A stretch of 64,000 nucleotides of DNA from Caulobacteraceae bacterium (lineage in GTDB: Bacteria > Pseudomonadota > Alphaproteobacteria > Caulobacterales > Caulobacteraceae): NCBI GenBank assembly GCA_019695035.1, contig JAIBAU010000015.1, positions 1-64,000 of the forward strand, read 5' to 3'. Positions 34,516-42,402 of the stretch are shown here, one piece after another; position 1 is the stretch's first letter; every line of letters begins with the position of its first letter. Below the pieces are notes generated by a model. It saw only the letters and a list, made by a program, of their open reading frames with translations, was not told the origin of the DNA and made no database searches. Position numbers and translations under genes: made by a program.

Positions 34516-36048
34516 ATGGCCGCCTACAAGTCTCTCCGCGACTTCATCGCCTCTCTCGAAAAGGCGGGCGAGCTGGTGCGCGTGTCGGAGCCCGTGTCCT
34601 CGGTGCTGGAGATGACCGAGATCCAGACGCGGCTGCTGGCCAGCGGGGGGCCGGCGGTGCTGTTCGACAATGTGCTGAAGGCCGACGGGACGCGCTCGGA
34701 GATGCCGGCGCTGGCCAACCTGTTCGGGACGGTGAAACGGGTCGCCATGGGCGTGACGCTGGGGGGCAAGGCCAAGACCACGGGGGGGGAACTGCGCGAG
34801 GTGGGCGAACTGCTGGCCTTCCTGCGCCAGCCCGAGCCGCCGCGGGGTCTGAAGGACGCGGTCTCGATGCTGCCGACGGTGCAGACCGTGTTGTCGATGA
34901 AGCCCAACACGGTGAAGACCGCGCCGGTGCAGCAGGTGGTGCTGAAGGGCGATGACATCGACCTGAACCGCCTGCCGATCCAGACCTGCTGGCCGGGCGA
35001 GCCGGCGCCCCTGATCACCTGGCCGCTGGTGGTGACCAAAGGGCCGGGCAAGGCGCGCGAGGACGACTTCAACCTCGGCATCTATCGCATGCAGGTGCTG
35101 GGCAAGGACCGCTGCATCATGCGCTGGCTGGCGCACCGAGGCGGGGCCCAGCACTACGCGCGCCACAAGAAGGCGGGCGCGCGCGAACCGCTGCCGGCCT
35201 GTGCGGTGATCGGGGCCGATCCGGGGACCATCCTGGCGGCGGTGACGCCGGTGCCCGACACGTTGTCGGAGTACCAGTTCGCCGGCCTGCTGCGCGGAGC
35301 GAAACTCGACCTCGTGCCGGCCAGGACCCAGCCGCTGCTGGTCCCCGCCCAGGCCGAGATCGTCATCGAGGGCGAGGTGCTGCTGGACGAGTACGCCGAC
35401 GAGGGGCCGTACGGGGACCACACCGGCTACTACAACTCGGTCGAGCGCTTCCCAGTCTTCCGGGCCACCGCCATCACCATGCGCAAGGACCCGATCTACC
35501 TGACCACCTTTACGGGCCGCCCGCCGGACGAACCGTCGGTGCTGGGCGAGGCCTTGAACGAGGTCTTTATCCCGCTGATACGCCAGCAGTTCCCCGAGAT
35601 CACCGACTTCTGGCTGCCGCCCGAGGGGTGCAGCTACCGCATCGCGGTGATCTCGATGAAGAAGGCCTATCCCGGCCACGCCAAGCGCGTGATGCTGGGG
35701 GCGTGGTCGTACCTGCGCCAGTTCATGTACACCAAGTGGGTCATCGTCGTGGACGACGACGTCGACGCGCGCGACTGGAAGGACGTTATGTGGGCGGTGT
35801 CGACCAAGATGGACCCGGCCCGCGACATCACCGTCATCGAGAACACCCCCATCGACTACCTCGACTTCGCCTCGCCCAGGAGCGGGCTGGGGTCGAAGAT
35901 CGGCCTGGACGCCACCGACAAGATCGGCGCCGAGACCGACCGCGAGTGGGGCGAGGTGATCCGCATGGACCAGGCGGTGGTGGACCGGGTCAGCGAGATG
36001 TGGGGCCGGCTGGGGCTGCCTGGAGACGGGAAGCCGATCTGGAAGTGA
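34516..36048 (+). CDS. ubiD: UbiD-family decarboxylase
   Basis: A prenylated-FMN-dependent decarboxylase of the UbiD family; in ubiquinone synthesis UbiD decarboxylates 3-polyprenyl-4-hydroxybenzoate. The 510-residue length is normal. Recognisable blocks are [13 protein letters not shown], the metal/prFMN region [15 protein letters not shown] (about 294-308), [20 protein letters not shown], and the C-terminal [20 protein letters not shown]. The ubiX-type prenyltransferase gene is not in the window. UbiA at 17.3 kb supports a ubiquinone role, but other UbiD decarboxylases act on aromatic acids, so the substrate is inferred. Confidence 0.9.
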   Translation: MAAYKSLRDFIASLEKAGELVRVSEPVSSVLEMTEIQTRLLASGGPAVLFDNVLKADGTRSEMPALANLFGTVKRVAMGVTLGGKAKTTGGELREVGELLAFLRQPEPPRGLKDAVSMLPTVQTVLSMKPNTVKTAPVQQVVLKGDDIDLNRLPIQTCWPGEPAPLITWPLVVTKGPGKAREDDFNLGIYRMQVLGKDRCIMRWLAHRGGAQHYARHKKAGAREPLPACAVIGADPGTILAAVTPVPDTLSEYQFAGLLRGAKLDLVPARTQPLLVPAQAEIVIEGEVLLDEYADEGPYGDHTGYYNSVERFPVFRATAITMRKDPIYLTTFTGRPPDEPSVLGEALNEVFIPLIRQQFPEITDFWLPPEGCSYRIAVISMKKAYPGHAKRVMLGAWSYLRQFMYTKWVIVVDDDVDARDWKDVMWAVSTKMDPARDITVIENTPIDYLDFASPRSGLGSKIGLDATDKIGAETDREWGEVIRMDQAVVDRVSEMWGRLGLPGDGKPIWK

Positions 36049-36153
36049 GCGCTGGGTCGCCAGGCTGAGGCCGCGCGATTTCGGGATCCGCCGGGGGTGA
36101 CCTTGGCGGACGCCGATCGGTAGGCTCCTCCCGGAATCGGTCGGAGGGGAGCC

Positions 36154-36735
36154 ATGTCGCCTTTTGAATTCTTCTTCTCGTTCTACGGCCTGCTGCTGGC
36201 CCTGTCGGTCGCGGTCATCGCCGCGGGGCTCGTGAAGGCGCTGAAGCTCCACGGGGCGCGGGCGATCGGCTGGCTGACGCCGCTGCTGGCGCTGTTCATC
36301 CTGTTCGACATCGCCAGCTTCTGGGCCTGGGCCTGGACCGGGCTTCGCGACGCGCCGTTCAGCTACGGGCTGATGATCCTGGGGATGGTGATCGCCCTCA
36401 TCTACTTCTTCGCGGCCTCGTTCGTGTTTCCCGAGGACAGCGAGACGTGGACCTCGCTGGACGAGCACTACGAGCGACGCAAGCGCTTCGTGTACCTGGG
36501 GGTGATTGCGTCCAACGCCATCAGCTACGTCGCCACCCTCGGCATCAATCGCGCCGACCCGTTCAGCGCCGTCTACATGACCACCAACTTCTACTTCGTG
36601 GCGCTGGTCGCGACCCTGCTGGTCAACTGCTTCACCAGGAACCGCTGGGTGAACGGCGCCATGCTGCTCATCAACCTCGGCCTGTACGTCTACGTGGCTC
36701 TGCTGTCGTTCAAGCTGCCGCATCCCGGCGGCTGA
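36154..36735 (+). CDS. Six-helix integral membrane protein of unknown function
   Basis: A 193-residue protein with a strong ribosome site (GGAGGGGAG) before ATG 36154. About six hydrophobic helices are visible (approx. 8-27, 42-62, 70-92, 110-130, 141-160, 166-187), separated by short charged loops such as DEHYERRKRF. No conserved family motif was recognised. It lies between ubiD and an M14 carboxypeptidase on the same strand, spaced 105 and 87 bp. No functional inference is made. Confidence 0.75.
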   Translation: MSPFEFFFSFYGLLLALSVAVIAAGLVKALKLHGARAIGWLTPLLALFILFDIASFWAWAWTGLRDAPFSYGLMILGMVIALIYFFAASFVFPEDSETWTSLDEHYERRKRFVYLGVIASNAISYVATLGINRADPFSAVYMTTNFYFVALVATLLVNCFTRNRWVNGAMLLINLGLYVYVALLSFKLPHPGG

Positions 36736-36822
36736 GCTGGGACGACGCCCGTCGAACGAGGCGTGACTTGCGCCGCGGCCGGACCTAAATCGCCGCGTAC
36801 CTGTTTTTCCGGAATCGTACCC

Positions 36823-38619
36823 ATGCGTCGCGTCCTCGCCCTCACCCTCGCCGTCCTGATCGGGAGCCCCGCGGTCGCCGCCCAGCCCTGGGAGGGCGAC
36901 ATCCTGCCCCCGGCCCTGGCCTGGCGCGGCAAGAGCGAACGGCTGGTCGCGCGGCCGAACGATCCGTGGATCACCCCGTCCGAAACCACCGGCCTCACCG
37001 GCACCCCGAGCTATGCAGAGACCCGCGCCTTCCTGGAGCGCATGGACGCAGCCTCGCCGCTGATCCGCATGGAGAGCTTCGGTCGCTCGGCGCAGGGGCG
37101 CGACATGCTGGTCGTCTTCGTCTCGAAGGACGGCGAGCGCTTCGATCCGTCCAAGCCCGTCATGCTGTTCCAGGCCGGGATTCACGCGGGCGAGATCGAC
37201 GGCAAGGACGCAGGCCTGATGCTGCTCCGCGACATCGCCTTCAAGGGCAAGGACCGGCTGCTCGACCACGTGAACCTGGTGTTCGTGCCGATGTTCAATG
37301 CGGACGGCCACGAGCGGACCGGACCCTATTCGCGCCCCAACCAGCGCGGGCCGGTGAGCCAGGGCTGGCGGACGACGGCCCAGAACCTCAACCTGAACCG
37401 AGACTACGCCAAGGCCGACTCCCCGGAGATGCGGGCCATGATCGGCCTGATCAACCGGGTGCGCCCGGACCTCTATCTCGACCTGCACGTCACCGACGGT
37501 ATCGACTACCAGTACGACGTGACCTTCGGTCCCGCGTCGGAGGACGGTCGCTACGCCCGGTCGCCCGCGGTCGCCCGCTGGCTGGAGGGGACCTACCGCG
37601 ACGAGGTCTCCGCCGCCCTGCAGCGGAACGGCCACGTCCCGGGCCACCTGATCTTCGCCGTGGACGATCGCGACCTGTCCAGGGGCCTGGCCTCGACGGC
37701 CACCTCGCCGCGCTTCTCCACCGGCTACGGCGACGCCATCGGCATGCCGACCATCCTGGTCGAGAACCACTCCCTCAAGCCGTACCGCCAGAGGGTGCTG
37801 GGGACCTACGTGCTACTGGAGCAGTCGATCCGCAGCCTGGCCGCGCACGCCGAAGAGGTGCGGGCGGCGATGGCGTCGGATCGGGCGCGGCGACCGCAGA
37901 CCGTGGTGGGACGGTTCGACGACGACGCCACCCCCAGCGGCACACGCCGGTTCCTGCCGGTCCAGTACGAACTCTACGACTCGCCGGCGTCCGGGCGACG
38001 GGAGGTGCGCTGGCTGGGACGCCCGGGCAAGCCGGTCGACCTGCCGGTCTATCACTCGACGGCCGCCGCGCCGCTGGAGCGCCCCCGGGCCTACTGGGTC
38101 CCCGCCACCCATCCCGAGGTGATCGCCCTGCTGCGCCTGCACGGCGCGGTGATGGAGGTGCTGGACGCACCGCGCACGGTGCGGGTCGAGATGCTGCGCC
38201 TGAAGGGCGTGAAGGCCAAGGGTCCGAGCGAGGGCCACGTTCTCATGGAGGGCGACGTCGGCGCGCGCGAGATGCACGACGAGGCCTTCACCGCCGGGTC
38301 GGTCCGGGTCTCGACCGACCAGCCGCTCGGCGAGTTCATCATGCTGCTGCTGGAGCCGCAGTCGGAGGAGAGCCTGTTCGGCTGGGGCTTCTTCCCGGAG
38401 ATCGCCCAGCGCACCGAATACATCGAGGGCTACGCCATCGCGCCGCTGGCGGAGCGGATGCTCGCGGCGGACCCGGCGTTGAAGGCGGCGTTCGAAGCGC
38501 GCCTGGCCGCGGACCCGGCGTTCCGGGCGGACGCGGACGCCCGGCTGCAATGGTTCTACGAGCGAACGCCCTACGCCGACGCCCGCTACCTGCTCTATCC
38601 GGTGGGGCGGGAACTGTAG
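36823..38619 (+). CDS. M14-family zinc carboxypeptidase, exported
   Basis: A 598-residue protein, starting at ATG 36823 with a signal peptide (MRRVLALTLAVLIGSPAVAAQ). The catalytic domain has the M14 zinc ligands HxxE in GIHAGEIDGKDAG (about residue 124) and a later His in LDLHVTDG (about 225). The substrate-binding block NADGHERTGPYSRPN and the LNLNRDYAKADSPEMR stretch lie between them. The C-terminal 250 residues are unlike the pancreatic enzymes and may be a separate domain. It cleaves C-terminal residues of peptides, by inference in the periplasm. A parS-like site lies 4 bp after the gene. Confidence 0.9.
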   Translation: MRRVLALTLAVLIGSPAVAAQPWEGDILPPALAWRGKSERLVARPNDPWITPSETTGLTGTPSYAETRAFLERMDAASPLIRMESFGRSAQGRDMLVVFVSKDGERFDPSKPVMLFQAGIHAGEIDGKDAGLMLLRDIAFKGKDRLLDHVNLVFVPMFNADGHERTGPYSRPNQRGPVSQGWRTTAQNLNLNRDYAKADSPEMRAMIGLINRVRPDLYLDLHVTDGIDYQYDVTFGPASEDGRYARSPAVARWLEGTYRDEVSAALQRNGHVPGHLIFAVDDRDLSRGLASTATSPRFSTGYGDAIGMPTILVENHSLKPYRQRVLGTYVLLEQSIRSLAAHAEEVRAAMASDRARRPQTVVGRFDDDATPSGTRRFLPVQYELYDSPASGRREVRWLGRPGKPVDLPVYHSTAAAPLERPRAYWVPATHPEVIALLRLHGAVMEVLDAPRTVRVEMLRLKGVKAKGPSEGHVLMEGDVGAREMHDEAFTAGSVRVSTDQPLGEFIMLLLEPQSEESLFGWGFFPEIAQRTEYIEGYAIAPLAERMLAADPALKAAFEARLAADPAFRADADARLQWFYERTPYADARYLLYPVGREL

Positions 38620-38622
38620 GGA

Positions 38623-38638
38623 TGTTTCACGTGAAACA
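38623..38638. other. parS-type ParB-binding site
   Basis: The 16-bp perfect palindrome TGTTTCACGTGAAACA, identical to the consensus parS to which ParB binds to start chromosome segregation in most bacteria with ParABS, Caulobacter included. It is located immediately after an M14 carboxypeptidase gene. It is the only copy found in the window, and no parA/parB genes are present. In known genomes most parS sites cluster near the origin, so this implies, without proof, an origin-proximal location. Confidence 0.85.
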
Positions 38639-38704
38639 CGACCGATTGCGTCGTGATTCGATGAAAATCTCTATGTAAAACAGCTATTTATCCGGGCGGA
38701 TGAT

Positions 38705-38738
38705 CCGAAAACGGGGTCGCATGGACCCGCTTTTCCGG
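38705..38738. repeat. Imperfect palindromic repeat element
   Basis: CCGAAAACGGGGTC at 38705-38718 is nearly the reverse complement of GACCCGCTTTTCCGG at 38724-38738, with a short centre. The design resembles scattered palindromic intergenic repeats of alphaproteobacteria of the CCGGAAAA...TTTTCCGG type, from memory. It could also fold as a weak hairpin in RNA. Only one copy was recognised in the window. Confidence 0.45.
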
Positions 38739-38830
38739 TCGCCTGGATCGACTTTCCGGCCCGAAGAAGACGTCGGGCGGCGCAGGGCGCGCTTGCCCCC
38801 GCCGCCCCCCTCCGCCATATCCGCCCCCTC

Positions 38831-40171
38831 ATGTCAGACCCAGCCTCCGCCCTCGCCCACGAACTCGTCCAGGCCGCGCTGAAGGCCGGCGCCGATGCGG
38901 CGGAGGCCGCCGTCGCCGAGCGGCAGTCGCTGTCGGTCGGCACGCGGCTGGGGGAGCTGGAGGAGGTCGAGCGCGAGGAAAGCCGGGACCTCGGCCTGCG
39001 CGTCTTCATCGGCAAGCGTCAGGCCAGCGTGTCCGCGTCGGACCTGTCGGAGGCAACCCGCACCCGCCTGGTCGAGCGCGCCGTGGCCATGGCCCGGTTG
39101 GCCCCGGAGGACCCATGGTGCGGCCTGGCCCCCGAGGAGCGCCTGGCCCGCGGCGCGCCCGCGGCGCTGGACCTGTTCGATCCGACCGAGCCCTCGGCCG
39201 AGACCCTGGAGGCGCGCGCCCGCGCCGCCGAGGAAGCCGCGCGCGCCATCAAGGGCGTCACCAACTCCGAAGGCGGCTCGGCGTCCTGGTCACAGGGCCG
39301 CTGGCGGCTGGTGACCTCCGCCGGGTTCGAGGGCGAGCACCGCGGCTCGGCCTCGTCGATCTCGGCTTCGGTCATCGCCGGCGAGGGATCAGGCATGGAG
39401 CGCGGCGGCGAGGGCCGCACTGCGCGCTGGATCGAGGACCTGCCGGGCCCGGAGGAGATCGGACGCCTGGCGGGCGAGCGGGCGGTCCGCCGCGTCGGGG
39501 CCCGCAAGATCGGCAGCCGCACCGCCACCGTCATCGTCGAGAACCGCATCGCCGCCTCGATGCTGTCGGCCTTCGTCGGCGCCATCTCGGGCGCTGCGGT
39601 GGCGCGCGGCGTCTCCTTCCTGAAGGAGAGCCTCGGCAAGCCGGTGTTCGCGCCCCACCTGACCATCACCGACGACCCCTTCCGGCCGCGCGGCCTGTCG
39701 TCCACCCCGTTCGACGACGAGGGGGTGCAGGTCGCCCGGCGCGCCATCGTGGACCGCGGCGTGCTGACCACCTGGCTGCTGAACTCGGCCTCGGCGCGGC
39801 AGCTGGGACTGGAGTCCACCGGGCACGCGTCGCGCGGGCTGGCCGGTCCGCCGGGAACCTCGGCCCACAACCTGCACGTCGAGCCCGGCGCGCTGGACTT
39901 GAACGGGCTGATGGGCGCCGCCGGCGAGGGGCTGCTGGTCACCGCCATGTTCGGCCCTTCGCTGAACGCCAACACCGGCGACTGGTCAGCGGGGGTGTCG
40001 GGCTTCTGGTTCGAAAAGGGCGAGATCGCCTATCCGGTCACCGAGATCACCATCGCCGGCGCCCTGCCGGAGATCTACCAGCGTCTGGTTCCGGGGTCGG
40101 ACCTCGAGTTCCGCGGCTCCATCAACGCGCCGTCCCTGATGGCCGAGGGCGTGGCCATCGCCGGCCTATGA
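38831..40171 (+). CDS. pmbA: TldE/PmbA, partner of the TldD metalloprotease
   Basis: A 446-residue protein of the PmbA/TldE family, the partner subunit that with TldD forms the active protease. It lacks the HExxxH motif seen in TldD, as expected. Typical regions are EREESRDLGLRVFIGKRQAS in the N-terminal half and GLAGPPGTSAHNLHVEPG, followed by LLVTAMFGPSLNANTGDWSAGVSGFW (position about 365-395). The stop overlaps the start of cysQ (ATGA). The tldD gene is elsewhere in this window at 1.1-2.6 kb. Confidence 0.94.
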   Translation: MSDPASALAHELVQAALKAGADAAEAAVAERQSLSVGTRLGELEEVEREESRDLGLRVFIGKRQASVSASDLSEATRTRLVERAVAMARLAPEDPWCGLAPEERLARGAPAALDLFDPTEPSAETLEARARAAEEAARAIKGVTNSEGGSASWSQGRWRLVTSAGFEGEHRGSASSISASVIAGEGSGMERGGEGRTARWIEDLPGPEEIGRLAGERAVRRVGARKIGSRTATVIVENRIAASMLSAFVGAISGAAVARGVSFLKESLGKPVFAPHLTITDDPFRPRGLSSTPFDDEGVQVARRAIVDRGVLTTWLLNSASARQLGLESTGHASRGLAGPPGTSAHNLHVEPGALDLNGLMGAAGEGLLVTAMFGPSLNANTGDWSAGVSGFWFEKGEIAYPVTEITIAGALPEIYQRLVPGSDLEFRGSINAPSLMAEGVAIAGL

Positions 40172-40971
40172 CCGACGGGCCGGCCAGCGACGCGGCGCTG
40201 CTGCGCGCGGCGGCCATCGAGGCGGGCGCGCTGGCGCTCGACTACCGCAAGCGCGGCCTGAGAATCTGGTCCAAGGGCGCGGCCGGACCGGTCACCGACG
40301 CCGACCAGGCCGCCGACGCCCTGCTGAAGGCGCGGCTGACCGGCGCGCGCGAGGGCTATGGCTGGCTGTCGGAGGAGACGGCCGACGGCCCCGACCGGTT
40401 GTCGCGGTCGCGGACCTTCGTGGTCGACCCTATCGACGGCACCGTCGCCTTCATGAAGAACAAGCCGTGGTGGACCGTGGCCCTGGCGGTGGTCGAGGAC
40501 GGGCGGCCCGTCGCGGCGGTCGTGCACGCCCCGGCCATGAACGAGACCTTCGTCGCCGTCGCCGGCGAAGGCGCGACCCTGAACGGCCAGCCGATCCAGG
40601 CCAGCGACACCGACAGCCTGGACGACGCCTCGATGCTGGCCGACGCCAGGCTGTTCGACCATCCGATCTGGCCGGACCCCTGGCCGGTCATGCGGTTCGA
40701 CAAGCGCAACTCCATCGCCTACCGCATGGCGCTGGTGGGGGCGGGCGCGTTCGACGCGGCCATGGCGCTGTCGCCGAAGTGGGATTGGGACGTCTGCGCC
40801 GGCGCCCTGATCGCCGAGGAGGCCGGCGCCCGCTGCACCGACCATCTGGGCCGCCCGTACCGCTTCAATCGCCCCGATCCACGCCAGCCGGCGCTGGTCT
40901 GCGCCGCGCCCCGGCTTCACCCGTTGATCCTGAAGCGCACCGCGCCTATCCACCTGCCCGATCTTCTGTAG
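40168..40971 (+). CDS. cysQ: 3'(2'),5'-bisphosphate nucleotidase, CysQ type
   Basis: A Mg-dependent phosphatase of the inositol-monophosphatase fold. CysQ removes phosphate from PAP, a by-product of sulfate assimilation. The 267-residue product starts at ATG 40168, overlapping pmbA by 4 nt. Metal-binding motifs are E69-E70 (LSEET), D87-PIDGT-92, and WDWDVCAGALIAEEAG near residue 209. CysQ is preferred over SuhB because the gene groups with pmbA and DUF4170, an arrangement I recall from related genomes; the choice is not proven by sequence alone. Confidence 0.88.
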   Translation: MTDGPASDAALLRAAAIEAGALALDYRKRGLRIWSKGAAGPVTDADQAADALLKARLTGAREGYGWLSEETADGPDRLSRSRTFVVDPIDGTVAFMKNKPWWTVALAVVEDGRPVAAVVHAPAMNETFVAVAGEGATLNGQPIQASDTDSLDDASMLADARLFDHPIWPDPWPVMRFDKRNSIAYRMALVGAGAFDAAMALSPKWDWDVCAGALIAEEAGARCTDHLGRPYRFNRPDPRQPALVCAAPRLHPLILKRTAPIHLPDLL

Positions 40972-40983
40972 GACCTGAGCACC

Positions 40984-41232
40984 ATGCACGACGCCCCCGA
41001 CGGCAAGCAGCTTCTTCACATCGTCATCGGCGGCGAACTGAAGAGCCTGGATTCGACCGAGTTCCGTGATCTGAGGAAGGTCGAGCTGGTCGGCGCCTAC
41101 GGCAGCTATTCGGAGGCGCGCGCGGCCTGGAAGTCCAAGGCCCAGGCCACGGTCGACAACGCCCTGATGCGCTACTTCGTGATCCACGCCCACAAACTGA
41201 TGGATCCGGCCACGGACAAGGATCACCGTTAG
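40984..41232 (+). CDS. DUF4170-domain protein
   Basis: An 82-residue small protein of the DUF4170 family, found mainly in alphaproteobacteria, function unknown. Features are LLHIVIGGELKSL, the VELVGAYGSYSEARAAWKSKAQATVDNA stretch (residues 34-61) and a last part RYFVIHAHKLMDP. It begins 12 nt after cysQ and is likely co-transcribed with pmbA and cysQ. Confidence 0.9.
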   Translation: MHDAPDGKQLLHIVIGGELKSLDSTEFRDLRKVELVGAYGSYSEARAAWKSKAQATVDNALMRYFVIHAHKLMDPATDKDHR

Positions 41233-41250
41233 GCGCCGACCGCGCGCGTC

Positions 41251-41919
41251 CTACTCGCGCCGCAGCACCCAGTCGGACATCAGCGTCCCCCACCAGGAGG
41301 CCTTGAAGGCCTGCTTGATGGCGCGCGGGTCATACCCCGGGGTCTCGGTCCACTGCAGGAAGTCGAGTCCCCTCGAAGCCCCCTCCTCGAGATAGCGCTG
41401 CAGGGTGTAGTCCAGCACCCCGGCCTTGCCGCCCCGGAAGTGGCCGCGCCGCCAGAAGCCCAGCTCGTACATCGCGGCCGCGATCGGTTCGCCGTGGCGG
41501 AAGTGTCGCCAGAGCACGGCGAACAGCCCGGCCCGGTCCGCTCCCGACTTGCAGTGGGCGAGCACCAGCCCCTCGGCGCCCAGGGCGAGCTCGCGGATGC
41601 GCCGGACCTGTTCGGGCGTCGGCACGTCGCGCGACTTCAGCGGCAGTTCGACCAAGGTCAGGCCGAGCCGCTCGCAGGCCTCGTCCTCGATCCGTCCGCC
41701 GATGCGGTCATGCCCGCCGCGCAGGTCGACCACGGTGCGCACCCCGGCGTCCCGCCACGCCCGCAGCTGATGCGGCCAGGGCTGGGCGGTGGTGACGAGC
41801 GCGTCGCCGACCCGCTTCACATTGGGGGAGACAAGCCTGAGGGGGGCGAAGTCGAAAAGGATGAATTCCCACCACGCCCGCCGGCCGCGCATGATCATGT
41901 CGATGTCGTCGGTGGACAA
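41251..41919 (-). CDS. Cysteine-based (tyrosine/dual-specificity) phosphatase
   Basis: A 222-residue cytosolic phosphatase. The active-site P-loop is H-C123-KSGADR-129 in LVLAHCKSGADRAGL, which fits the CX5R rule. Upstream is LRGGHDRIGGRIEDE and a likely general-acid loop (PLKSRDVPTPEQ). The start is TTG at 41917-41919 with GGAG 8 nt upstream. Phosphatases of this type in bacteria act on phosphotyrosine or lipid phosphates; the gene lies near the lipid A operon but on the opposite strand. Confidence 0.85.
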   Translation of the reverse strand: MSTDDIDMIMRGRRAWWEFILFDFAPLRLVSPNVKRVGDALVTTAQPWPHQLRAWRDAGVRTVVDLRGGHDRIGGRIEDEACERLGLTLVELPLKSRDVPTPEQVRRIRELALGAEGLVLAHCKSGADRAGLFAVLWRHFRHGEPIAAAMYELGFWRRGHFRGGKAGVLDYTLQRYLEEGASRGLDFLQWTETPGYDPRAIKQAFKASWWGTLMSDWVLRRE

Positions 41920-42047
41920 GGGAAGGTCTCCGCAGCGGGGCTTTCCTAGGACCGCCGGCCGGCTTTGGGAACCTGCGACAATCGTTTCCCCTTGATCCGC
42001 CGGCCAGAAGGCGCAGATTTAGGGTCGAACCCGGAAGGACCACGACC

Positions 42048-42233
42048 ATGATGGTCATCATCCTCTCCATGGCCGCCCTCGCGGTGGTGACCGTGATCGC
42101 CGCCTTCGCGTCCCGCTGGGACAAGAAGCAGCCGCCCGAAGATCCGGACCTCAGGGCCGGGAACGAAGAACGCCGCGCCGCCGTCCTCTCCACCGCCGCC
42201 ATCGCCGGCATGAAGAACAAGAAGCCGCACTGA
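42048..42233 (+). CDS. Small single-helix membrane protein (61 residues)
   Basis: A 61-residue protein with one N-terminal membrane helix (MMVIILSMAALAVVTVIAAF) and a polar tail (DKKQPPEDPDLRAGNEERR...). The function is unknown. The ribosome site GGAAGGA lies 9 nt upstream. It ends 1 nt before another small membrane protein and is located upstream of the lipid A exporter gene, same strand. The helix and the ribosome site support a real gene; no family was recognised. Confidence 0.6.
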   Translation: MMVIILSMAALAVVTVIAAFASRWDKKQPPEDPDLRAGNEERRAAVLSTAAIAGMKNKKPH

Positions 42234-42234
42234 C

Positions 42235-42360
42235 ATGGACAGCCAGACCATCATTGTCGTGACCGGCGTCGTCGCCGCCGTCCTGGGGGCCCTCGCGGCC
42301 GCCGCCCCGCGGCCCCAGCCGAAACCCGTCCGTGTCCGCGCCCGGCGTCCCCGGGGCTGA
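42235..42360 (+). CDS. Small single-helix membrane protein (41 residues)
   Basis: ATG 42235, one nt after the preceding gene's stop codon, opens a 41-codon frame: MDSQTIIVVTGVVAAVLGAL, an Ala-rich end of the helix, then a basic Pro/Arg tail (PRPQPKPVRVRARRPRG). The predicted product is a hydrophobic anchor with a positively charged, probably cytoplasmic tail. No separate ribosome site was seen, so it is probably translated by coupling with the 61-residue gene. The function is unknown. Confidence 0.5.
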   Translation: MDSQTIIVVTGVVAAVLGALAAAAPRPQPKPVRVRARRPRG

Positions 42361-42402
42361 CCGCGGCTTGACTTTGTAACCCCCAGCGCCGACCGAACGG
42401 TC

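Larger units (their letters stand above)
38620..38830. other. Intergenic region between M14 peptidase and pmbA holding a parS-type site and a palindromic repeat
   Basis: These 211 bp lack a protein gene. They contain a perfect parS-type palindrome (38623-38638), a lower-GC stretch (about 38640-38700) and an imperfect long palindrome (38705-38738). The ATG at 38622 opens a frame of only 18 codons, which is not considered a gene. The pmbA promoter is expected in the 38740-38830 part; nothing specific was seen there. Confidence 0.5.

Noticed and set aside
34483..37770. A frame of over 1000 codons on the minus strand opposite ubiD and the M14 peptidase gene
   Set aside because: It is His/Asp/Arg/Gly-rich shadow coding opposite two well-supported genes; such long antisense frames are usual at this GC content.
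38622..38678. An 18-codon frame MFHVKHDRL... starting inside the parS-type site
   Set aside because: The start is simply the parS palindrome read as codons; there is no ribosome site and the frame ends after 18 codons.
38622..38830. Possible replication origin next to the parS-type site
   Set aside because: No DnaA-box cluster, no AT-rich unwinding region and no dnaA, hemE or parAB gene nearby; only the parS-type site itself is supported.
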